The position numbers and the translations under genes were made by a program. The notes beneath the pieces were generated by a model that did no database searches, was not told where the DNA came from, and worked only from the letters and a program-made list of their open reading frames with translations. 64,000 nucleotides of DNA, from the NCBI RefSeq assembly GCF_003589595.1, contig NW_020653750.1, positions 4,194,189 to 4,258,188 of the forward strand. The letters are read 5' to 3'. Within the stretch, counting starts at the first letter, position 1; each line of letters starts with the position of its first letter. The stretch comes from Hyposmocoma kahamanoa. Taxonomy: Eukaryota > Arthropoda > Insecta > Lepidoptera > Cosmopterigidae. Shown here one piece after another: positions 11,401-22,900 of the stretch.

Positions 11401-14400
11401 TCAATAAACTGGACTAAAGAATTAACCATCATTTTCATTTTTTTAGAATGTCTCCACGTCCTGTGCGCACTAAGTCCAGTGTCCATTGAGCGTTGCACCC
11501 AACTCAGCACCATATTAGAGAACTGCCAACCGACTCCAAATGACTACAAGGCGGCAGCAGCTGTGTTAAATGCTGTACATCCATTAATCAATTTCAGCAC
11601 TAGAACGAGAGATACTCTTGTTATGGTGTGCCGTAAAGGATTATATTCAAGGTATTTTGTATTGCTATGTAGACAGTACGAAATGGCTGACTTAGTTAAA
11701 AAACAAATACATTAGTAAAACTCCTCCAAAATTTTGTTACGAATATTAAGGACACATTCTATTTAATTTAGAAAACATAATAAAAAAGAAGCATGATGAA
11801 TATGATGGTTTTACTACCATGTTTTTCATATGTTTTTTGTTCTAAACTTCCACTACTTTTTTGTTATTATACAAATATCGAACACAAAGAAAAATTCCTT
11901 CGATCTGACTGGTCCCGTACCTGGCCCTGTACTCTCGTTCACCGTCTGACGTCCGTTCAAAACAATTACTGTCAAATATGTAATACTCGACCAAATTAAA
12001 AGATGCATGATGGGAATGAAACTTTATACCTCATTTACATTCAGCCGTAGTGAGCAGGGAAGTGGGCAGGACGAGTGTGTAAACGCGATACTTCTCATGC
12101 CACTGCCATTGCCACTCGCGCTGCCCGGCGCTCCCCAAAATGGCGGTTTTTTGTGCGGAAGTCAAAGGACCGGCAGCGCGAGCGGCAGTGCGTGTTTACA
12201 TTCTGCTCCGACGCTCAGTACTCGCCAAGCGCCTGGAGGAGAAAGATGTTCGTTTAGATACTTTAGATCATCGAAAATGCCGTCCGAATGGAGCAATGAG
12301 ATTATTTTAATGAGATTAGAATTAGTATATGCATTAAAAAATTAGTTAGGTAGGTTGATAATTAGGTACTTACAAAGTTCTATTTCGATGGATAGATATC
12401 ATCCACCATCGTCTACGACGAACATTCTTTTTTTGTATTCGATATCTTTTTAAATATCGAACATAATTATGTATCGCAAAAAGAGACAGCGCGGCCGCTG
12501 TAATTATTTCGACGTCTGCCATTGCCGAAACTTGGAAGCGAAGTGAGTGGTAGGGCAGTATGTAAACACACACTCCTCTCGATCCTGCTGCAGCAGTATT
12601 TAGGGAATTATTGCCGGCAGCGCGAGGGGCAGCGGCAGGGGCTGAATGTAAAAGGGACATTATACTTGACATTGTCTTTGTCTTGTTGCCATGCTGGGGC
12701 CACCGCTATTTAACCAACTGAGCCAAGTTGACTGAGGGTCATTGCTCTTAACCATCTGAAGCTCAGTTAAGCTAGCTTAACTCAGTTTTGTTAAGGCGGT
12801 GGCCCCGGCATGCGGCATGGCAACAGACACTGGTTGTGGTTGGAGCCCAGTCAGATCCAAGGAATTTTTATTTGTGTTCGATCTTCGTATCAATAATAAT
12901 TAAAACAAAAACAGTTTTACTCACACTTATGGACTCCACTTATCCCATTACTAAATTGTTTATATTTGCAAGACCAAACACATGAATAATTTTACAATTT
13001 TGTTAATAATTTTCACTATAATGACGTAATTTTTTGGAGTATATGATCATAATTTTATACCATACGCATAGTTGAAAAATAAAGACGAAGTGGGTATAGA
13101 AAATGAAATTAAGATTATGCTTTGTACAGGGACTCAATGCACCGATGTCTGGCACTATCAGGCTTCTTGACCGTACTACGTCACGTGAAGATATCACGAA
13201 CATTTAGTAGTAGCCAGTCGTGCAGCGAGCAATACAGCGCGCACTCCTATCTCACGCAGCTCACCGTGGATCTACATTGTACGCAACAAGGAAACCAGTC
13301 AGTACACCTTTTTTTTTTTTTTTATACATGACAGGCAAATGACTCCACTCCACCTGCAAATCACAGCAGATTTCCATACCGAGCAAGGTAAAACTGCTCT
13401 GAGGTGAGAGTGCTGTGCTCATCAGAGAAGGCATGGGAAGGAACGGCGACAATTTTGTTGTTAACGCGCAAACCTGTGTTTTCTTGGCGTTGAACTCAAC
13501 AAGATTTCTAGATCCCCATGCAGAGATGAGGTTCAATATCCTATTGAGGTCACCGACAAGATTAGGTCGCTCTCTGTTAGTATCGGCGCGCCCAGCTGCG
13601 GGGAATCCGTGATATCCCCCATGAACAGTGCTATCATCTGCATAACAATGAATATTCCCAAGTGGAAGCATATCATTGATATGCAGAAGGAAAAGCGTGG
13701 GAGATAGGACGGATCCCTGCGGTACGCCGGCGTTCACATTCACGAACCTCGAAATGCTGCCGTCAGAAACGACGCGAATTCTCCGCTCACGAAGGAAATC
13801 GGCAATCCAGCTGCATAACTGGGCTGGCAAACCGTACGCCGGGAGCTTGGAGAGAAGAGCTTTGTGCCAGACCCGATCGAACGCTTTGGCTATATCGAGG
13901 CTAACAGCCAACGACTCGCCAACGACTCGCCACGTTTGTCTATAGCCTCACCCCAAATATGCGATAAGTACGCTAGAAGGTCACCCGTTGATCGTTTCGG
14001 ACGAAACCCATACTGCCGATCATTAATTATGGAGTGATCTTCTAGGTATTGGGTCAGTTGTTTGTTAAGGATCCGCTCTAAAACCTTGCATATTATGGAA
14101 GTAATGGCTATGGGACGGTAATTATGCGGGTCTGATCGGTCGCCTTTTTTGGGAACTGGTTACACATTAGCCTCTCTCCAAGAGTCCGGCACACGACCTG
14201 AAGAGAGTGACAGACGATACAGTCGCGTTAGCACGGGGGTCAACTCAGCTGCGCAGTTCCTAAGTACAATCGCTGGGATACCATCAGGACCACTAGCTTT
14301 CCGGACGTCGAGAGACTGCAGCTGCGTACGCACATCGCATTGTCTGATACGAATATCAGACATCGTGTAGGCACAGTGAGGTAGAGTTGGTGGCTGTGCG

Positions 14401-16365
14401 TTACAGTCGTCGAGACAGGAGTTAGCCGCAAACAGATTTGCCAAGAGGTCGGCTTTATCTTGCGGCTTGTGGGCTAGATTGCCGTCAGAATATCTCAGCG
14501 GGGGCAGCGAGGGCTGGCAGAAGTTCGACGCAACGGCTCTGGCCAGACGCCAGTAACTACGACTACCAGTGGGATGCGTCAGGAGTTCTTGGCCAACTCA
14601 TGCGACGCGCTGAGCATCCGCTCTGATGTACGCTCTTTTGCAAGACCTGGTGGCATTATTGTAGGCTGTTTTAAGTGAGTTCGTATTGGGATCGTCTGAA
14701 GCTCGACCCTTGATCCAAGCGCGGTATGCAGTCTGTTTGTTCTCAACAGCCACAGCACACTCGCGGTTGAACCAGCGGTTGCGCCTCCCTTTACTGACGA
14801 GATCCGAATGCGGGATGTAGTATTCCATCCCGATTAAGATCTCATCAGCAACGGCAGTCGCGCTAGCTGTTGGATCCACCTCACTAAAACAGCGCTGCCG
14901 CCAAGGAACGGATGCAAAATAGTCCCGCATACCTTCCCAATCTGCCGACGCATAATGCCAAATGCGGCGTTTAGCCATAGTAGGTGGTGGTGGCAGTAAC
15001 GTTGCCACTTTAGTGGATGATATCCACTAAGCAGTGATCCGAAGTGCCCAGAGGGGCTTGGACCTCCACCCGATATCCAGCCGGGCGAGACGTCAGCAGA
15101 AGGTCCAATAAAGAGGGCGCGTCACCAACCCTATCTGGAATCCGGGTGGGCTGGTTTACCAGTTGGGTTAAATCGTGTGTGAGAGCGAATGTGTGGGCAG
15201 TTCTTCCAGCATGGTCAGTTTTAGAGGAACTTAACCACTACTCGTGGTGAGCATTGAAGTCCCCTAAAAACACCAATTCCGCTGTAGGAAACTGCGCCTG
15301 CGCGTCATCTGCCGCCCGAGTAAGGTGGTCTATGAGACGAGTTGTCTCCATGTCGCCGTGGTGGGATCTGTAGAGGCAAATGTAGACACGGCAATGACTG
15401 CCCAGGTCAACATGTACCCCAAGGCTGGAGAACGAGGGGTCCTCCAAATGACGCAGACGGCGACAGCAAACATCTGCCCGGACAAACAAGCAGACTTTCG
15501 CTTTGAAGGACTCTTCAAGCATATAGCCAGGGTAATTCAAGTAGCTGCTGTCAGCCGGGCAGAGTATTTGCGTCTCCGTAAGGAACAGCATTTCTGGTTG
15601 AGCCGTCTCAAGATGTTGGTGGACGGGGTGGATGTTACTGTGGAGTCCTCGAATATTCGTGAACTCCACCTTAAAGAGCGCTTTAGTGGTGGGGGTGTGC
15701 ACCGCTGTACGACCGAAATTTGACACCTGTTCGATATCACCTTTTATGTGGAGGTTTGGTTTCAGGCTGGTATTAAGAGAATTAACAATAAAATTTTGTG
15801 TTTCTTACGTAATTTTACTAGATTCGCTATTAAAGCCTGACGATATTTGGACTCGCACTGCGTTGCGGAATTTTAAGGAAATAAATTCTTCTACTGACAA
15901 CACAAACTTTAGTGTCAAAAGTCAAAACGAGCGCCACTATTTCCGGGTCTAAAATTTCCTTGACAATCTATAAACCGATAGCTTGATGAAAAAACTTAAT
16001 GCAGTTATGATCGCCTATAAAAAAAGAGACTATGCAACTGTATGCCTATTTGCAATTTGTTTCTTGACCTCTAAATGTTTTATTGTTTAGCTGTATTCTT
16101 CTATGCGTTGTGTTATTTGCAGAGTAATGTCACGCGTTCGGAATGAAGCTATGTGCATGGAAGTAGTGTCCATATTACGGCGTTGTCTTCTACAAGATGC
16201 CACTGTGAAACAATTATTATATACAAGTGAGTTTTCATTACAAATTTCCCATACAAAAGAACAAACCAGATAAATTCTAATGTACCACGCGTATTATAGT
16301 TCAATCTTCAATATAGGTTAATTTGTTTTTTGAACGGTCTAGCGGGCGGGCGTGCGTGCGTGCGA

Positions 16366-16396
<31 letters not shown>

Positions 16397-16877
16397 TGAG
16401 TGCGTGCGTGCGTGCGCGCGTGCGTGCGAGCGTACGTGCGTGTGTGCGTGCGTGCGTGAGTGCGTGCGTGCTCGCGTGCGAATATAATATATATACAGGC
16501 TGTATATTTGAAAGTGAGACATACTTATAGAGTGCATTATATTCCTGATTCTGAACCCAAAGAAATTTAGTATTATAATTAATTTAAAAAGAAAGAACCG
16601 AATGAACTTAAACTTTAATAAAAAAAAAAATTATCGACTACTACTTCAGAACAACATTAGTTATCGAAATCTATGCACATCACTATTATTGCTCCGACGC
16701 AGCGGCGGGTGGCGGCACGGCGGCGGAAAACAAAGCACAGGTTGGGGGTGGGGGCGCAGGCGTAGGCGCATACGCGAAATTGTTTTTTGCAACTTCAGAC
16801 AGTGCACGCGTAACCTTGATCTAACGAAGGCACGTAAATTATTTGTACTTGCGCTCGCCCGATCGCCGCAAAATGGA

Positions 16878-16912
<35 letters not shown>

Positions 16913-19900
16913 GTGCAATAAGTGGTGATAGTGTGAGGCAAGCTATTGAAATGTTCCCAAATCGGAGTTTACGCGGAGGAGGTGAACAGTGTCGAAGTGT
17001 TGCGTGAGAAATATCTCAGCATTTTGTACTGTGAGACAAAATGTGTTTGTGTTGTACAATTTGAAACAACATTTACTATGCCGTGCTAGACTGTGCATTG
17101 TGGAAAACGGTGGACATTTTGAACATTTGCTCCGTACCACGTAAGTGTAAATAAACTGTAAATAACAAAAAAATCAATCATTGCAAATAATTTCATTTCA
17201 CATCTTTAACTACGCCAAAAACCTCAATTCTAATTAAATATATATAATAACTAGTTACTAAATCATAAACTTATCTTTTTTAGTACGTAAAACATTTCGA
17301 TGATAGTTCAAGTAAAAAATAATTAACATAAGTTAAAACGCAAAATGTGAAATCATTGTTATTGTTGCTATCTCACTCGGTGCTCGCTTGGTAGTATTCC
17401 CATTGCACTCGAAATCAAGCGTAAAGGGAATCGGTTTATTCCTATATACACTTCCAAACACATTTGTTGATTTACTTTTGTTCTATCCCATATCCTAATT
17501 TTATTTTAATCTATGTTAAGTTGTAACATGATTTACTATGACACGTATGAATATGTCTCACTTTCAAACATACAGCCTGTGTAATGTATAGATATTATAA
17601 AAATATAATATAATAGGAAATGAAACTATTTTTCCGTATTTAAATTCGTTTCGGGCCCTTTATAGGTCCCATGGTCACGGTTGACATGGACACGGTCAAC
17701 CGTGACCATGGGGCCTGTAAAGGGCCCGAAATGTCGGTTTGTTTGAAAAAACAAATATACGCGATTTAAACCCGGAAAAATAGTTTCATTTACTATGTGT
17801 AACAATCGCGAAAACCTAAGAACTCGATAAATATAATATAATGTATAAAAATGTTTATATGTAATGTTTATTAAAATCAATTACCATGATAATTATAACC
17901 AAAATTTAATCCTCATTTGTGGTGGTGTTACTACTGTTACAGGTGTTACCCACACTTGTAATGTCATCAAAATTTTCTGTGTCTTCATTTCCTTCATTCA
18001 AATCCTACCGAATAATTTTATATAAGCGGCTTGCTAATAATTCTATGTAAATATTGCTATATAAGGGTTATATGCAATGTTAAAAAATATATTGACATCG
18101 CTCTTAGATAAATAAATAAGTATTGTTTTTATCATTAATCATCAAAGTAGCGATGCAGCAGCAATCGATAGATATTAAATAAAGGTAAAATGTTAGAATC
18201 CCCGCATTTTCCCCACATAGCGTCAATCCCACAAAGTGCCCAATCGAGTTGAAATTCCCCGCAATTTGGGGAATTCGCCACAAATTAACAACACTGTGAG
18301 TGTTGCCCATTTATTTTGAGCAAATTTATCTATGAAGAATAATATTACAATAATGAATAATATTAATACATCAAAAGAGGAAGTATAGTGTATAAAAAAT
18401 ACAATTGTCATATTGTCATATTTATAGTTCAGAAAGAAACGGTTTCTTTTCATGCTTTTTTCATTGTCTTTCACCTCAGACAAAAAAAAAACGGTTTTTA
18501 ACAACACTATGTCTGTACCGAACAACATGCGTCTTATACATGTTGATTTATGATTCTTGTACTATAAAATTGAATGCATGATGGATATACAAGTAAAATG
18601 AATATTAATTTGTAAATTTTACTATGCCATTCTACTTCATTTCTTCCCATTTATTTCCAGAATTATTTAGTTGCGCGAAAGAGAAACCGGTATTACACGA
18701 AGCGATCCTTGAGCTGTTATATGAACATCTCAGCAAGTACCTGCCTGATACCGAGGACGACGCAACAGGGGCTCCGTTGCTGTTGGACAAGTGCGTGCAG
18801 ATCATGCCTGTAACCGCTATTTTAATTGTACGTATACAAAATTAAAAGTAATATCGTTTTCTCTACTATTTGCGATTAAATTCTCTCTCATTCATATTAT
18901 ATTTACCAAATTTGAAATGTCTCAGAAAAATTTTGAATAGAATGATAATGCAAATAACATTTTTTAATGCAGTTGCTCAAAACGCTGTATTTTTCGTACT
19001 ACAAATCGTGCCGAAAGTTGGATTTTTACTTTCCGTTTTTTTTAAATTTACTGTTGTTTCAAGTCTTCAACATAGAACTAAAGACGTTGTATATTTATTT
19101 CATATTTATGTGCTTTAAGATGTAAGTTATATTCGTTATTAAAATTTATATTTACTTACAAACATCTTATATTTGTTTAAATTGCATAGGTGTTTTATAA
19201 AACAACCCGTTACATTTAAAAATACCAAAATATTTTCCATAAAGATTGAGTATTAACAATGACCGCAGGTGAGTATTACGCGAGACCGCTGCGCGCCGCG
19301 CCACTAAAATAGTACATTTAATGTGGCTGAATACTGGCAACTGTTGCCATTGTACTCTGAATTTTTATCAGGCAAAGAAATAAAATGAGTTTTTTTTTAA
19401 ATACTGTTTTATTTGACTTTCAATGTAGTTTTTTCGCAAATGTATTTAAAAACGTCGTTTGATCATTGACTTCAATGCGTTTGATACACGTGGGGATTTG
19501 TCATTTTCTTTGTCTGAAAAAAAAATTCAGAGTACAATGTATTCAGCCACATAAATGTACTATTTTAGTGGCGCGGCGCGCTGCGGTCTCGCATAATACT
19601 CACCTCTGGTCATTGTTAATACTCAATCAGCCATCTTTATGGAAAATATTTTGGTATTTTTAAATGTAACCCGTTGTTTTATAAAACACCTATGATGTTT
19701 GTAAGTAAATATAAGTTTTAATGACGAATGACTTACGTCATAAAGCACTTAACTATTAAATAAATGTACCTCTTTAGTTCTATTTAAAAAATGGAAAAGT
19801 AAAAAGCACTAGTGCGAAAAATCCAACTTTCGGCACTATTTGTAGTACGAAAAATACCACGTTTTGAGCAACTGTATTAAAAATAACAATTTTTTATGCA

Positions 19901-22900
19901 TTTAAACCTTGCTTAGTGTAGAAATAAAAAAAAAACATTACCGCCTTAGGGTGTATGATAAAAATACCACAATACGTATGTCAACTTGTGCAATCTGGGG
20001 ATTCAAAACTTCATTTTCAGGAGCCTATATCTCGCCTCTTGTACTCAGTAGCTGAGTTCCTCCAATCGGAAGAGGAAGACGACGATATTTTATCCAGTCA
20101 GACCACTGAGTCCGGCACAGTCTACCTCAGAAATAAACTAAGTAATATCATGCAACAGATTTCCGATAGCCGATGTGACTATTTTGGAATTAATATGGTA
20201 AGTTTCACAGAAAGTTAGTGACAAGTCCTTTGGAAGATTATATTCTTTATTATGGTTGTAAGAAAAGAAAGTCAAATTAAAAAGAGGGATTGTGTGTAGA
20301 AAGGAAGTGAACAACATCATAAGAAGAAAACACAACGCGCTGAAGGTGATGGCAGGAAGATGATGACGCTGAATTCCTGGTTACTTCAACAAGTTTATAG
20401 TATAATTTCGTATTGTACAATACGATAAATTCATACAAGTAACATTTAAAATCTCAGCATCTGTTAGACGGCTGCTTTTCTGTTACGGCCGTGCCGCCTG
20501 ATAAGCCTGACAATAGTAGCGTGTGTTATACCGCTAACATTATACCGCCACATTTCTTCCAGATGACGAATTTTTATATCCACGAAGCTGTTAAAACTCG
20601 TTCTAAACGTGCTGATCGTGAATGATTATGGTTACGTATATTTACTTGCATACATTATTATTTACGTTGTAAATATTACCATACAGGATGATCCCGGCTT
20701 AATAGACCTAAGTCCCGAGTCGAAATCAAAAGCATTGAAAATCCAACAAGCCTTGCAATGCTACGAGGCTCTTATCGCGCACCAGATAATGCAGTGGAAC
20801 ATCAACAGCAACAACGCTGCCAGTGCTGTGTATAGACTTTATAAAAATTGGAACCAACTGCTTGAGCAGACCAAGGTAAGTTGCTTTAAAACGTTCCTTG
20901 TGAGTATAGTGTTCTGTGCTCACACCTGTGCTCACGAACCTTCTAATATTATTTTAAGTTCGTAACAGCTATGTGGAAGTAACATAAATATTTTTTCTTG
21001 TTAGGTATTATTAGATTAACGACTTCTCATGATTTCTTAATTTATTTGTGAAAATTCTTAAATGTTTTGTAATTTTTATTTTAGACACCACCAAAATTGG
21101 GTAAAAAGAGTAGTAAATCGACTCTCAACGAAACCAGAGAGACAGCAAAATCTCAAAAGACACAAAAATCACAAAATACACAAAAATCACAAAACGATAA
21201 AGGCAAAGGCCCTACCAAATTGTCTAATTTGATTAAAGACAGGGCTGGGCCTTTTAGGTCATTGCCTTGTTTGTGGGATCTGAAATTGAGTTTGAGACTG
21301 GTAGAATTATTGTACAAGTGAGTATTGGTTTATTTCACGATACTGTCTGTCTGTATAAAATTGCTATTAATTTTGGATTGCTATTCGTATAAACGCAACA
21401 AATTTTATGAAGTTAAAATGACCCATATGTTATGTGGGATAGAATAAAATGACGAGGGTGAATCTTTAAGGACTAATCCTTAAATACATTTTTACGTCTA
21501 CAAATGACAAAGAGTTCGTATCTAAATACTAGTACTCATTTTTTATGGTACTCAAGTTGGCAAACAGTCTAAAGCGTCCACCTGATGGAAATTGATAACC
21601 GCTATATCTATAGATATTTCCTATTACCATGGACCAACCACTAAAGACTGCTAATCTCCATACTGCAGATCGTAATTCTGAAAAAGGTCAAAATTCCGTA
21701 TTATATCTTGATGGCGCTGATCATAAGTAGTTTACGTTATTTAAATGGCCGTGGATGTCAATTAATTCCGCCCATGAAATATAAATAGTCAGTTTTTTTC
21801 TTGTAATATTATATAAACATTGACCATAACCTAAAATTATTTTCTGAACTTTGATAGATATGCGTGTTAATAGATGGCATTGTGCGTAAACGAATTTATA
21901 ACTTAACGCTTGCTAATATGGGTAGATGGCGTAAACAAAAGAATAGCCTACAATATCCATAAAAATGTGTGCACTAAGCGTCATCTAGTTGATTTGTTTG
22001 TTATCACTAGAAATTAGAATAGATTTGATAAATTGCAGCTCGTCAATGTAAAACAAAACGAAAATAGCTATTTGGTATTTCGTAGCGACATCTGACGTAC
22101 CAAGATCAAGACAAATGTAACCATGTTCGAACAAAAACAGTACTCATATTTATCCAGATTTCCAAATCACTTTACTGGCGCTTCTAGTAAAACTACATGT
22201 TTCATATAAGATGTCCATAAAATTATTTAATTTAATACCTGACTATGTAAAACAAATGCCTCAAAGGGAATTTAAAAAATTATATGTATAAAATACTGTT
22301 ATTGTTTTTACAGTTTAGATGAATTTCTCATTTATTAATTTATTTACATTATTGTGACCAGAATACATTAAATATTGTAAACTATATATCATAATTGACA
22401 TAAATAATGACAAAAATTTACATAAATTAATAAATAATAAAGATAGATGATAAAATAATATTGTAAGTGTTTATTAGAACGACTGCTATGATATAATATT
22501 GCAAAATTTTGCATGTCAGAAATGGCGCAATACGCTTGTACTTATGAGACCAAGTATTATGCACTTTTACTATCACCAATACCGTGTTTGATTGCAAGTA
22601 AACCATTTTCATGTCTTTTCATTTCATTACCAATTCGCGCTAAATACCTGACAACGCTGTCTTGTTTTGAGATTAGCAGTCCTCTAGACTGACGGTTACC
22701 ATTCCGGATTGCCCTGCAGAGGTAGGTCTCGGGTTCGATTCCTGAACCGGGAGAAATTTTTGTATGGCCTACATTTATTGCTCTCGTGAGTTTGGGTGTA
22801 ATTTGTGGTTGTTTATATATGTGGCCATGTCACACGCCATATAAGGTTTCCTAGTGCGGGGCTATCTGTATATACGTGTTGATTTATTGATCCATGCTGT

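Larger units (their letters stand above)
13309..15955 (-). mobile_element. Degenerate non-LTR retrotransposon (LINE) in FANCI intron 11
   Basis: A 15-T run at 13309-13323 is the poly(A) tail of a minus-strand element. Reading leftwards from about 15955 come an AP-endonuclease domain (FTNIRGLHSNI, LTETQ, VFLGDFNAHHE, then LGTSDHCLV) and a reverse transcriptase (KASGPDGIPA, GFRPKRST, SLDIAKAFD, GVPQGSVLSP, CYADDST). The YADD box is intact, but the frame is broken by a TAG at about 15240, a TAA at about 14157 and an 11-bp tandem duplication at about 13910-13931. It belongs to the broad jockey/CR1-type group; I cannot fix the clade. Confidence 0.9.

Noticed and set aside
16301..16537. Arg/His- and Cys/Val-rich frames
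   Set aside because: Low-complexity translations of the GTGC microsatellite.
19955..20020. Upstream extension of FANCI exon 14 (QSGDSKLHFQ)
   Set aside because: It resembles the human TQGDKISLQ by eye, but it needs a different donor in exon 13. The chosen join (ATT|GTACGT to GAG) gives exactly the human spacing and uses stronger splice sites. It is kept as an alternative isoform only.
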